Source: Sporocytophaga sp. | GTDB taxonomy: Bacteria > Bacteroidota > Bacteroidia > Cytophagales > Cytophagaceae | DNA length: 64,000 bases | Direction: 5' to 3' | Assembly: GCA_024707265.1 (NCBI GenBank) | Contig: JANQAB010000002.1 | Coordinates: 888,188 to 952,187, forward strand | In this document: positions 1-9,284 of the stretch, piece after piece | Layout of the letters: each line of letters starts with the position of its first letter | How positions within the stretch are numbered: the stretch's first letter is position 1 | Notes under the pieces: model-generated | The model's database searches: none | Told to the model about the DNA's origin: nothing | The model's input: only the letters and a program-made list of their open reading frames with translations | Program-made: the position numbers and the translations under genes

Positions 1-1
1 T

Positions 2-217
2 CATAACAGTTTAATGGTAAAATGGAACTTGAGTGTGAACATTCAGGCTAATGAAAAATTATCATTCTCGGTTTATGCTTATGATATCCTTTCCGGAGCA
101 AGATCTATCAATTCTCTGAGATGGCAGCAGTCAGGAAACTCACAAGAGCATACAGATCTTTATGGAGTTGACAGAACTTCATTTGCAGTAAAACTTAACT
201 ACAAATTCGGTCTATAA
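2..217 (+). CDS. C-terminal fragment of an outer-membrane beta-barrel protein (TonB-dependent receptor type)
   Basis: The frame is open from the window edge to the stop at 215-217, so the start lies outside. About 71 residues are visible. They alternate polar and hydrophobic residues as in outer-membrane beta strands and end in KLNYKFGL, with an aromatic residue near the C-terminus as in the closing strand of TonB-dependent receptors and related Bacteroidota barrels. No plug domain or TonB box can be seen here, so the substrate is unknown. It converges on mgtE across a 173-nt spacer filled with an inverted-repeat structure. Barrel identity is reasonable; the exact family is inference. Confidence 0.55.
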   Translation, partial: HNSLMVKWNLSVNIQANEKLSFSVYAYDILSGARSINSLRWQQSGNSQEHTDLYGVDRTSFAVKLNYKFGL

Positions 218-246
218 GAAGCGGAAAAGCTAAAAGCGGAAAGCTG

Positions 247-392
247 AAAGTATAAAGTTGAAAGTTTTAAATAACTTTTAACTTTATACTTTTGCTTTAA
301 TAGAAAGACTGTATTGTGACAGAAACTCTGAATCAGCTCTCTTGGTACTTTAAACTTTATACTTTCAGCTTTAAGCCTTCCGCTTTCAGCTT
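247..392. repeat. Three-armed inverted repeat of GAAAGCTGAAAGTATAAAG type between convergent genes
   Basis: Positions 247-266 pair with 273-292 in 19 of 20 positions around a 6-nt loop. A third, longer arm at 347-392 is again the reverse complement of the first arm and extends into the CGGAAAGCTGAAAG-like motif that also lies upstream of it (about 222-250). The third arm runs into the mgtE stop codon at 391-393. It could act as a bidirectional transcription barrier or be a copy of a dispersed intergenic repeat. No coding potential is credible here. Confidence 0.7.
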
Positions 393-1767
393 ACAAAAGC
401 GTTCCTTTCAGAAATATAAAAGCCATGGAAAAATAAATGATAATGCCGGTAACATCTACTATGGTTGCTACAAATGGTGCGGAAGAAACAGCAGGATCAA
501 AGCCAAGGCTCTTTAAAAAAATCGGAAGCATAGAGCCGGAAAGCGTTCCCCAGAGAACAACGCCTATAAGTGAAAAACCAACTGTGGCAGCTATTTTTAA
601 CGAATACGCTCCGTAAGCATCAAACAGAGCACTCCAGATAATAACCCTTATAAAACCAATAATGCCGAGTATAAGTCCAAGCATTATACCAGATATTATT
701 TCCCTTCTGAAGACTTTCAACCAGTCTGCCTTACTGACTTCTCCCAATGCCAGAGCCCTTGTTATAATAGTGGCAGCCTGAGAGCCTGAATTTCCTCCGC
801 TTGATATAATTAATGGAATAAATAGGGCTAATACCACTGCACTGGCTATTTCATTTTCAAAGAAACTCATTGCTGAAGCAGTCAGCATTTCACCAATAAA
901 TAATATGATAAGCCATCCAGCTCTTTTCTTCACAAGGCTGGATAAAGTGATTTCAAGATAAGGTTCATCCAGTGCTTCACTACCACCAAGTTTTTGTATG
1001 TCTTCGGTATCTTCGCGTTCAATCACATCTAATACATCGTCAGCTGTGACTATGCCTAGTAACTTGCCATTAAAGTCGGTTACAGGCAGTGCAAATCTGT
1101 CTGTTTCCATAAAGGTACCAATTGTTTTTTCCTGATCAGAAGTCGCTTCAAGACTTACAAATCTATTGTCAACAAGATCACTAATAATTGATTCGGGCTT
1201 TGCAAGTAGGATTTCTCTGATTTTTAAATCATCTATCAGTTTATTGTCCTTATCTACCACATAAATGAAATTGATGGTTTCGCTGTTAAGTCCGAAATCC
1301 CTTATAAATTTTATGGTTTTCTCACATGTCCATTCGGGGCGTACAGCGATATAATCTGTAGTCATAAGCCTGCCAACACTTTCAGGAGGATATTCCAATA
1401 GCTTAAGCGCATCTTTCCTTTCCTGTACGGATAGCATGCTAAGCCATTTTGCCAGAGATTCTTTGGGCATCTCACTGAACAGTCTTGTCCTGTCATCAGG
1501 TGAAAGCTCATTGAGCAGGGAAGAGGTGAGGTTTAAAGGCGCTATCTCTAGTATTTTATTTTGCAGGTTAAAATCAAGATGCTCGAAAGCGCGGGCATTT
1601 TTTGGAAATGGAATAGCTGAAAAAAGTATCTTTAACTTTTCCTCTTCCTGAAAAAATTCTTTTTGTAGTTCATTAAATAATTTACCGATTTCCTCAGGAG
1701 GAGCTTCCTCAGCAAATGAAAGAAACGCTTCTCCTGTCTCATTCTGCAATAATTCTGATTTCTCCAT
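391..1767 (-). CDS. mgtE: Magnesium transporter MgtE
   Basis: A 458-residue protein with the full MgtE layout: an N-terminal helical MgtE_N domain (about 25-145), a CBS pair (about 150-270) that senses cytosolic Mg2+, and a membrane domain (about 285-458) with five predicted helices. The conserved pore signature GGNSGSQ lies in the second half of the membrane domain. The family forms homodimeric Mg2+ channels in the inner membrane that close when Mg2+ binds the cytosolic domains. Length is normal. The start MEKSELLQ is the first ATG of the frame. It lies downstream of plsC and gatC on the same strand, but the gatC terminator at about 1900 suggests separate transcription. Confidence 0.93.
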   Translation of the reverse strand: MEKSELLQNETGEAFLSFAEEAPPEEIGKLFNELQKEFFQEEEKLKILFSAIPFPKNARAFEHLDFNLQNKILEIAPLNLTSSLLNELSPDDRTRLFSEMPKESLAKWLSMLSVQERKDALKLLEYPPESVGRLMTTDYIAVRPEWTCEKTIKFIRDFGLNSETINFIYVVDKDNKLIDDLKIREILLAKPESIISDLVDNRFVSLEATSDQEKTIGTFMETDRFALPVTDFNGKLLGIVTADDVLDVIEREDTEDIQKLGGSEALDEPYLEITLSSLVKKRAGWLIILFIGEMLTASAMSFFENEIASAVVLALFIPLIISSGGNSGSQAATIITRALALGEVSKADWLKVFRREIISGIMLGLILGIIGFIRVIIWSALFDAYGAYSLKIAATVGFSLIGVVLWGTLSGSMLPIFLKSLGFDPAVSSAPFVATIVDVTGIIIYFSMAFIFLKGTLL

Positions 1768-1895
1768 TCTTGAAAAAATGATAGGCTAAATGGATAACCA
1801 TTCAAAGCAGGAAAAGATTAGAATAAAGCTCTAAAAATAGAAGGGTAAGGAATTCTCTTTAGTGGAGTTAAATCGGAATGCTGGTCTGTAAGATA

Positions 1896-1926
1896 AAAAA
1901 AATCCTTCTCTTTGGGAGAAGGATTT
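1896..1926 (-). terminator. Intrinsic terminator after gatC
   Basis: A perfect 10-bp stem (1901-1910 with 1916-1925) encloses a 5-nt loop. On the minus strand it is followed by a run of eight T. It lies just beyond the gatC stop. Confidence 0.85.
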
Positions 1927-1939
1927 CGTATAAGGTCTT

Positions 1940-2227
1940 TTATCCGAGGAATTTTGGAACTCTGAAATAATCGGAATCCTTTTTCGGAGCATTGTATAAA
2001 GCTTCTTCATGTTTCAAAGTCACTTTAACTTCATCTTCTCTAAGTACATTTACTTCAGAGGACATATGAATAAGTGGAGCAACATTCGAAGTATCAAGCT
2101 CATTGAGCTTATCCATCCAGTCAAGAATTTTGTTAAAATCTTTCAAAATTTGCTCTTCATTTTTTTCCTCAAATTCCAATCTTCCCAGATGAGCAATTTT
2201 TCTGATGGTTTCTTTATCTATATGCAT
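1940..2227 (-). CDS. gatC: Asp/Glu-tRNA amidotransferase subunit C
   Basis: A 95-residue protein of normal GatC length. It begins with the family pattern KETIRKIAHLGRLEF and contains LDWMDKLNELDTSNVAPLIH, the conserved segment that wraps around the GatA-GatB interface. GatCAB converts Glu-tRNA(Gln), and in some organisms Asp-tRNA(Asn), to the amidated form in the cytoplasm. GatA and GatB are not in this window, which is common in Bacteroidota. It follows plsC by 83 nt on the same strand and has its own downstream terminator. Confidence 0.93.
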   Translation of the reverse strand: MHIDKETIRKIAHLGRLEFEEKNEEQILKDFNKILDWMDKLNELDTSNVAPLIHMSSEVNVLREDEVKVTLKHEEALYNAPKKDSDYFRVPKFLG

Positions 2228-2310
2228 AATTTAAGTAATGTCAAATTGTGTGGCTAAAGTACTAAAATTCTGAATTCCATTAAAGCTTTTGAAAACAGTA
2301 TGGTAAGTTT

Positions 2311-3057
2311 TTAAACTAAAACGGCTTCTTCGTTTTGTAGTATCAGTTCTCTTTGAATGATATCAAAAGTCTTATCTTTTAGTGCGTCTACATCATCCAA
2401 CGTCATACCCTTGGTTTCAATCGGTTCATGCACAATGACTTTCATAAGCCGGCGATTAGGAACATATTTACCATCATCCGGCAATATGAGCCAGTTGTAA
2501 GGGATGGTGACAGGAACTATAGGTATCTGTTTTTCAATAGCTATTCTAAAGGCCCCATCTTTAAATGGAATCATTTGGTACCCTGCATTTTTAGGAATTG
2601 TTCCTTCAGGAAAAAAGGCAAGGCTGCGCTTTTTATCTATGGCTTCCATGGATTTCTGCATGGTATCGTACCTGCTCATTTTACTGTGACGGTCTACAGC
2701 GATGTAATACTTGCGGAACATGTAACCAAATAAAGGAACTTTGGCAAGTGAGGCTTTACCTATAAAAAGGTAATATCCTGATAATGAATAGCACAAGGTT
2801 GGAATGTCCAGATAGGAGGAATGGTTGGCACAGTAAACGTAGGATTGCTTTTTATCCCTTTTAAACCGAAATTCCACTTTGGTTCGCAGCATACAACTTC
2901 CAAAAACAGTGTAAGCCCAGACCTTATTAAAGAAATGACCATATTTTTTCCAGCTGTCCTTTAGAGAAAATAAAACAAAAAAGGGGTAAATCAGCAGGAA
3001 TACGACAATGAAGCAAAACCAAACCCAAATTTGGTATATTCTTTTTCCAAAACTCAT
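2311..3057 (-). CDS. plsC: 1-acyl-sn-glycerol-3-phosphate acyltransferase
   Basis: A 248-residue membrane-bound acyltransferase that makes phosphatidic acid for phospholipid synthesis. The catalytic HX4D motif is NHSSYLD (His79, Asp84). The FPEG substrate-binding motif is at about 149-152, and a later VPVTIPYNW block completes the family pattern. A hydrophobic N-terminal helix (about 10-32) anchors it to the inner membrane. A minus-strand TAATTTTG box lies immediately upstream (3062-3069) without a clear -33 element. It is divergent from the giant T9SS cargo gene. LPLAT/PlsC family membership is secure; exact acyl specificity is not visible. Confidence 0.9.
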   Translation of the reverse strand: MSFGKRIYQIWVWFCFIVVFLLIYPFFVLFSLKDSWKKYGHFFNKVWAYTVFGSCMLRTKVEFRFKRDKKQSYVYCANHSSYLDIPTLCYSLSGYYLFIGKASLAKVPLFGYMFRKYYIAVDRHSKMSRYDTMQKSMEAIDKKRSLAFFPEGTIPKNAGYQMIPFKDGAFRIAIEKQIPIVPVTIPYNWLILPDDGKYVPNRRLMKVIVHEPIETKGMTLDDVDALKDKTFDIIQRELILQNEEAVLV

Positions 3058-3244
3058 AGGACAAAATTAAATTAAAAAAACAAGTAAGAAGAACCAGGCA
3101 TAGATTTTTACGTAAAAATTATTTGAAAAATACTGTTTATACGGGATTTAAATAAATGAATTTGATTAAAACAGCTTACTTTACAAATTCATTTTGGATT
3201 CATATTTCATGAATTTCAGTTTACTTAATCCTTCAGATTACGCT

Positions 3245-6200
3245 ATGAAACCGAATTTGAAAATTTTTATAAATGCACTTGCTCTGGTAATCAGCGTATT
3301 GTGTTTGTCTGCACAGTCGGCTTCGGCACAGTCATCCTGGTGGTGGTGGTATTTAAATTCAAATGATTGTATATCTTATCGGAAGACACGTGATACCTCC
3401 GTGTGCGTTCCAGCCAGAATAACAGTTTCTCTTGCCGACATAAAATTTAAAAAAGGAAATTCTAGTTATAGGACATATTGGAGCTTGACCCCTTTCACAA
3501 GCACTCCTACAGGAGCTACTATGGGGAATGAATATTTAGTCGGTAATATTACACAGTCAACCACTGTTTATTTTCTTATTACGAATAACAATTGTACAGA
3601 GAAAGGTTCTATCGAAATTGCTGCCACATCTGCCACAGCTAATGGAAATGCTACTATTACAGATCTCAGATCATCCTACTGTATTTCAGGTATGAAATCG
3701 AGGATATATGGAACACCTGCAGGTGGAATATTTTATGGTCCGGGAATCGTTTCAGGAGGCAAAGATATCTGGTATTTTGATCCGACCATTGCGGGTTCTG
3801 GAAAACATGTTATAAAGTATTCGGCTGGTTGTATAGTTCCTGCGCAGCAGACAGTTAAAGTAGATCCTGCGCCCTGCTCTGCTGTACTAGTTGGAGGTGG
3901 ATCCGGAGCCGTTGGTTTGATAAGCAATCCTCAGGGCATCACGACTACCTGTCAGGGGAAGATTTATTTCAGCGACAGTAATAATAACAAAATCTGGATA
4001 ATCGATGAAAACGGACCGAGGGAAATTATCAACACAAGTGGGACCAAGGGAAATACAGTAGGTACTGATCCCAAATTAGTAAGGTTAAATGTTCCTACAG
4101 GTCTTGTATCGTTTGGAAATACTGTTTATTTCTGTGATCAGGTAAATCATAATATTAAAGTTTACAATCCCTCTACCGGAGTTCAAATTATAGCCGGTGA
4201 AAGTGCAGCGACACCTGTCGGAGGAGACCTGGACGGTATTGGAACTGCTGCACGATTCAGAAATCCTTACGGAATTGCAATTGATGATTTGGGAAAAACT
4301 TTATATGTGAGTGATTCCAGAAACTTTAAGATTAAAAAAATTGATATCGCAACAAAGCAGGTAACTACTATTGCAGGATCAGTTACCGGTGATGTTCCTG
4401 ATGGTACTTCTGTCCCTGGACCAGTAGCTGGCTCTGCAGCTCAGTTTGGTTTGCTTGGCCACTTAACTATTGCTGAAGGTAACTTATATATTGCAGATCC
4501 ATCAAGGTCAGTTATTAAAAAACTAAACCTTGCGACGAATATGGTTTCCATTGCAGTAAACAGAAAAGGGAGCGATGAAAGAATTTCAGGTCTTGCAATA
4601 GACTGTGATGGAAATGTTTATTATTCAGACGTTAATGGAAATAAGATTTTAAAAGTGTCTGTTTCCGGAAACATTACAGATTTGCCGATAAATGGGTTAG
4701 AGGATCCATCCTCAATTTCGCTTTATAACAGAGGATACATTGATGTAGCAAACTTTACAGGAAATTCTGTAATCCGATCATCGATTAGTAATTGGAAAGA
4801 ATCAGCTTTTACAGGCCTGAAAGATTTCTATTGTAATACAGAAACAACCCCTTCTACAATCACATCTACTATTTGTACTAAAAATTTCGGAACAGCAAGT
4901 TATTCAGAACCTGCTGAATATGTTAGTGGTAAATGGCAATTTAATCCCGCAGGCAAGAGTCCGGGGATATATTCTGTTAAGTATTATTTTACCTCAGGAG
5001 TTTCCTGTACTGATTCTCTCAGTAGGGATGTTTACGTCTTTACGATACCGGAACTGGAGCCATTGGAATTGCTTTCAGACCTTGCATGCGGGAATTATGC
5101 AATTGTAGCTAAAATAAAAGATGCAGTAGCCTCTCCGATGGATACTATTATCTGGAAAAATCAAAAAGGGGATATTGTTAAAATATCAGCAGGAAGTAGT
5201 GATACCTTGTATTTAAGTAGTGTTGCAGCATCTGCGGATTTTATTGCTTATGCCAAAAACCCTGCCTGTTCCTTTAGCCTCAATAGCGGCCCTACAACTT
5301 TCAAGGGAATGAGAATTAAAAAACTTCCTGAAGATACTGCCATTTGTGCCGGAAGTGCTTTTGGTTTGATGGCGGTGCCTATAACACCTAAAACAGCAAC
5401 TATTTCATGGACTCCTGCAAACCTTGTTGGAGATCCATCCAGTCTTTTAACTAGTACCGTGAATCTTTATACAACAACGCTTTTTAAAATTACTATAGAA
5501 GCAGCGGGTTGTATTACAACAGATTCAATTAAGGTAATTGTGAATCCAAGGCCAGATACTTTATCAAAAAACTTTACTGCTTTTTATCCTTTGTGTCCTG
5601 GCACTGATACCATCATTGGGTTTAGCGCTGCTCCAACCAATGGAATATCCTATACCTGGTCGTTTAATTCTCCTGGATATATCAATTATTTAAATATTAC
5701 AGAAACGACGCCTGAGGTTGGGATTCATGTTCCATTTAATGCAGTTGTGCCTGCGGGGAGGCCTTTCATATCTAATAACTATGAATTAATTGCAACTAAT
5801 GAGTTTGGTTGTGTCACAAAAGATCCTGTCACCATTGCAATATTTCCTATTCCTGATATTAATATGGGGAATGACGTAACAATTTGTAAGGGTGAGTCGG
5901 TTCAGATTGGTATTCCGCCTGATGGTAACACATATCTTTGGAATGCTCATCCTACAATATCTAATGTAAATGTGTCGAATCCATTTGTTACTCCTCTTGT
6001 GTCAACAGAGTATATTGTAAAAGTAGCAGGGGTGAGATGTGCTAACTACGACACTATCAAAGTTTCTTTAAAATCCCTGCCTCCTAAAGCCGCCATGGAC
6101 AGAATAGTGGGTATGTGCGATGGTGATCCTGCAATACTTGGTCCGCAGAATCCTTCCTCAAATTACAAATACGAATGGTCGCCTGCTACAGGGCTTGATA

Positions 6201-8152
6201 ATTATCTGAGTCCTAATCCTAAGGCTACACCTTCAGTTTCTGGCACAGTTTATACACTTACGATGAAGGATGCTACAGGAACTCCAGTATGTTCCGATAC
6301 AGCAAAGGTGACAGTGAAAATTTCATCTAAGCCGACCAATGTGGTTGCGAAAACTTTTCCGGATAAAGGCATTTGTCCTGGAGAAGCTGCCGGTCTTGAC
6401 GTACCATCTACTGCAGGATATAAAGTAGCATGGTGGCCTGCAGAGACATTAAATGACAGTACTTTATGGACTCCGACTGCAACACCTTCCGTAACTACAA
6501 GATATAAGGTAAAGGTTACGACAGGAGATGGTTGCTCTGATACCTCTTCGGTTGAAGTTCTGGTAGATAAAATTTCTGTGGATGCCGGTTCCGATATTAT
6601 ATTTTGTCCTGGTGACAGCGGCAAGTTCAATGCTTCTTACCAGTCTGTAAGCGCTCTTACATTCAAAAAATGGTCAGAAGATATTGACGGAATCTCTAAT
6701 GCAACTGGCGTTTCGGATATCTCAGATTTTAAAGCATTCGTTAAAATTGCAGAGGGAGCATCTAGAAAGTATTATTTAAAAGTAACAAACAGTAATAACT
6801 GTTCAGTGGCTGACTCAATTATAGTTACAGCAAGCATAAAACCAACTGCTGATGCAGGAGAGGATACGGGCGATTGTATAGGAAATACTTTTATGCTGGG
6901 TGGTGTTGGAAATCCTTCATTACCTTCAACATATACTTTTAGCTGGATTCCCGGTAACTATAACGATGCAAGACCGTCTGTTACCCCAACTACTGCCGGT
7001 ATCAATACTTTCATCCTGAATGTTAAAGATAATGCCACTAATTGTACTGCGACGGATACTGTTGAATTAACCATCAGACCAAAACCTGTAAAAGATGAGA
7101 TTGCCTCCAACACGCCTCAGGCATGTGATGGTACGGATGTGACACTCAGTGTTAACCCATATTCAAGTCTTGTTACCTGGATGGATGAAAACAATATACT
7201 TCTGGATCAGGGATCGACTCATATTGTAAATACGGATGGTACCTATTATGCAATTTTTGAGCAAAATGGATGTTATGATACAAGTAAGTATACCATAGAT
7301 TTCATGGCTCCTCCGGTAATCAGTACTATTGAATCTCCGCTGAAGTCATGTATAGCTGATGGAATTCCTCTGAAAGTTATTACATCTCAGGGAGATGGCG
7401 TACTCGTTTACGAATGGACTGTAGCATCTTCCTCTGGTGAATTTTCATCTCCGGAAAAAGATTCTACCTTCTTCATATCAGATAACTCTTCACTTGCATC
7501 AGGAGTGAAGACATTTACGGTAAAGGTTAGTAATGAATGTGGAAATGTAACTTTAGATAAAGATGTTACGTTTGTTCCATCTCCTGAGGCTTCATTCAGA
7601 GCGGACGGACCATCTAAAAGTCTGGATAACACCAGCAAAGAAACGATGGATGCAATATCGGGAGATGTAATATCATTTATTAATACGGTAGATACTTTGG
7701 TACAAAATATAAGTACATGGAAGTGGGACTTTAAAGATGGTAACACCAGTGACCTCTTTAACAGTAATTATACATACTCTAATCCGGGTAAGTATAATGT
7801 GGAGCTCACTGTTGTCAACAAAGACGGGTGTTCTTCTGTGGCAAGTCTGGCAATTGAGGTACTTTCAAGCAAATATTTATTTGTACCAAACATCTTTAAT
7901 CCATATTCTAGAAATCCTGAAAATTCAGTTTGTAAAGTTTATGGTTTGAATATTTCTTCTCAAAGCTTTACTTTTAAAGTTTTCAATAAATGGGGAGAGG
8001 TAGTATTCGAAACTTCAGACTTCAATATGGCTAACAAAAAAGGCTGGGACGGGCAAAATGCTCCGATGGGAGTATACACCTATATGGTTGTTGGTAAGTT
8101 TAACGACGGTTCGGAGTTTGAAAAATCCGGAACGGTTACACTTGTGAGATAA
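3245..8152 (+). CDS. Giant secreted T9SS cargo with NHL repeats, PKD-like modules and a CHU_C (type B) sorting domain
   Basis: I place the start at 3245, where MKPNLKIFINALALVIS begins a classical signal peptide ending in SASA; an in-frame ATG at 3194 would put 17 residues before it. The mature protein is about 1,610 residues. Residues about 225-520 form five NHL-type beta-propeller repeats (patterns such as NPYGIAIDD and YVSDSRNFKIKKID). About seven Cys-containing Ig/PKD-like modules of 80-100 residues follow, each opening with a variant of GxDxxxCxGxxxxL. A PKD domain (WDFKDG...YTYSNPGKYNVELTV) comes next, then the gliding-motility-associated C-terminal domain (FVPNIFNPY...VFNKWGEVVFE...GWDGQNAPMGVYTY). 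That C-terminus marks export by the T9SS. It ends 2 nt before a PorP/SprF gene, the usual pairing for type B cargo. A surface adhesin role is inference. Confidence 0.88.
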   Translation: MKPNLKIFINALALVISVLCLSAQSASAQSSWWWWYLNSNDCISYRKTRDTSVCVPARITVSLADIKFKKGNSSYRTYWSLTPFTSTPTGATMGNEYLVGNITQSTTVYFLITNNNCTEKGSIEIAATSATANGNATITDLRSSYCISGMKSRIYGTPAGGIFYGPGIVSGGKDIWYFDPTIAGSGKHVIKYSAGCIVPAQQTVKVDPAPCSAVLVGGGSGAVGLISNPQGITTTCQGKIYFSDSNNNKIWIIDENGPREIINTSGTKGNTVGTDPKLVRLNVPTGLVSFGNTVYFCDQVNHNIKVYNPSTGVQIIAGESAATPVGGDLDGIGTAARFRNPYGIAIDDLGKTLYVSDSRNFKIKKIDIATKQVTTIAGSVTGDVPDGTSVPGPVAGSAAQFGLLGHLTIAEGNLYIADPSRSVIKKLNLATNMVSIAVNRKGSDERISGLAIDCDGNVYYSDVNGNKILKVSVSGNITDLPINGLEDPSSISLYNRGYIDVANFTGNSVIRSSISNWKESAFTGLKDFYCNTETTPSTITSTICTKNFGTASYSEPAEYVSGKWQFNPAGKSPGIYSVKYYFTSGVSCTDSLSRDVYVFTIPELEPLELLSDLACGNYAIVAKIKDAVASPMDTIIWKNQKGDIVKISAGSSDTLYLSSVAASADFIAYAKNPACSFSLNSGPTTFKGMRIKKLPEDTAICAGSAFGLMAVPITPKTATISWTPANLVGDPSSLLTSTVNLYTTTLFKITIEAAGCITTDSIKVIVNPRPDTLSKNFTAFYPLCPGTDTIIGFSAAPTNGISYTWSFNSPGYINYLNITETTPEVGIHVPFNAVVPAGRPFISNNYELIATNEFGCVTKDPVTIAIFPIPDINMGNDVTICKGESVQIGIPPDGNTYLWNAHPTISNVNVSNPFVTPLVSTEYIVKVAGVRCANYDTIKVSLKSLPPKAAMDRIVGMCDGDPAILGPQNPSSNYKYEWSPATGLDNYLSPNPKATPSVSGTVYTLTMKDATGTPVCSDTAKVTVKISSKPTNVVAKTFPDKGICPGEAAGLDVPSTAGYKVAWWPAETLNDSTLWTPTATPSVTTRYKVKVTTGDGCSDTSSVEVLVDKISVDAGSDIIFCPGDSGKFNASYQSVSALTFKKWSEDIDGISNATGVSDISDFKAFVKIAEGASRKYYLKVTNSNNCSVADSIIVTASIKPTADAGEDTGDCIGNTFMLGGVGNPSLPSTYTFSWIPGNYNDARPSVTPTTAGINTFILNVKDNATNCTATDTVELTIRPKPVKDEIASNTPQACDGTDVTLSVNPYSSLVTWMDENNILLDQGSTHIVNTDGTYYAIFEQNGCYDTSKYTIDFMAPPVISTIESPLKSCIADGIPLKVITSQGDGVLVYEWTVASSSGEFSSPEKDSTFFISDNSSLASGVKTFTVKVSNECGNVTLDKDVTFVPSPEASFRADGPSKSLDNTSKETMDAISGDVISFINTVDTLVQNISTWKWDFKDGNTSDLFNSNYTYSNPGKYNVELTVVNKDGCSSVASLAIEVLSSKYLFVPNIFNPYSRNPENSVCKVYGLNISSQSFTFKVFNKWGEVVFETSDFNMANKKGWDGQNAPMGVYTYMVVGKFNDGSEFEKSGTVTLVR

Positions 8153-8154
8153 AT

Positions 8155-9213
8155 ATGACACTGAAGAGGATATATGTCGGCTTTTTGGCCTGTATTTTTT
8201 TTGTATCCCTTTGTTTCAGAGAGGTTAAAGCTCAGGATGCAACATTTTCTCAGTTTTATGCATCAGGTCTTTACCTGAATCCTGCTATGGCAGGAGTTTA
8301 TTCCAATCTTACTTTTAATTCTAATTATAGAAATCAGTGGAGGTCTGTAGCCAACATACCTTATGTTACGAATCAGATTTCTTTAATCAAACCTATTTAT
8401 GCCAAAAAAGGAATTGAAGATGCCCACCTTGGAGGTTTAGGTTTTTCCATATATAATGACCGCGCTGGTGATGGAAATTTTAAAACTATTGGAATTAACC
8501 TTAACGCAGCCTACAACCTCTGGCTTAGCAGTAATAAAATGAACTGCATTACTTTTGGCTTACAGGGAGGAATTGTCCAACGGAATATAGATTTCACCAA
8601 CCTTCAATGGGGATCGCAATTCAATCCCTATATTGGTTATGATGTTACCGAGTTTGTAAGCGAGGAAAGTGTGAATACTGGCAGAATTTATGCAGATGTG
8701 TCTGCTGGTGCGATATACTACTATAATGCAGGAAGAGACTACTCTGATAAAGGCTACAGCGCCTATGCCGGTTTTGCAGCCTACCACTTATCGTCTCCTA
8801 ATGAATCAATGGTGAAAGGGGTTATCAATAAAGTACCTTATCTTTTCAAATTGCATGCAGGCTTTGAGGTGAAAGCCGGAGAACGATTAAATATCTCTCC
8901 GAATGTTCTGGTTTTAAGTCAAAACCCTTATAGACAAATAAACGCAGGAGCGTATTTTACGTATGTATTCAACGACCAAAAGAAATTTTTGGCTCCACGT
9001 GACGTTATTTTCGGAGGATGGTATCGTTTGCAAGACGCATTTATAGCATCCCTGGGCCTGGGTAATGACAATTACATGATTGGTTTCAGCTATGATTATA
9101 ATGCATCGGCTCTTAAAAGTATCAGTCGCGGAAGAGGAGCTTATGAAATTTCTCTCACACTCATGAAAGTAAGGGAAGGCAGATCGAGAAGGTTTTACAC
9201 ACCTAGAATCTGA
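8155..9213 (+). CDS. PorP/SprF family T9SS outer-membrane protein
   Basis: A 352-residue protein with an N-terminal signal peptide (to about residue 26, ending in VKAQ). The mature N-terminus DATFSQFYASGLYLNPAMAG is the hallmark of PorP/SprF proteins, whose pattern is Q(Y/F)...NP(A/Y)xAG. The rest is a predicted outer-membrane barrel ending SRRFYTPRI. SprF-type proteins are needed to export or anchor particular CHU_C (type B) cargo in gliding Bacteroidota. Starting 2 nt after the giant CHU_C gene, it is almost certainly the dedicated partner of that cargo. Family call is firm; pairing is inferred from position. Confidence 0.92.
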   Translation: MTLKRIYVGFLACIFFVSLCFREVKAQDATFSQFYASGLYLNPAMAGVYSNLTFNSNYRNQWRSVANIPYVTNQISLIKPIYAKKGIEDAHLGGLGFSIYNDRAGDGNFKTIGINLNAAYNLWLSSNKMNCITFGLQGGIVQRNIDFTNLQWGSQFNPYIGYDVTEFVSEESVNTGRIYADVSAGAIYYYNAGRDYSDKGYSAYAGFAAYHLSSPNESMVKGVINKVPYLFKLHAGFEVKAGERLNISPNVLVLSQNPYRQINAGAYFTYVFNDQKKFLAPRDVIFGGWYRLQDAFIASLGLGNDNYMIGFSYDYNASALKSISRGRGAYEISLTLMKVREGRSRRFYTPRI

Positions 9214-9284
9214 TTTTTTTTCTACTTTCGTATACAGGTTTCAATTAATTAAATTCAATTTAGAATTATGGGAGGTTATCAGCG

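Noticed and set aside
316..516. 66-codon plus-strand open frame overlapping the repeat and the end of mgtE
   Set aside because: It runs through the inverted repeat and then antisense through mgtE; its composition (KR- and aromatic-rich) is that of a shadow frame.
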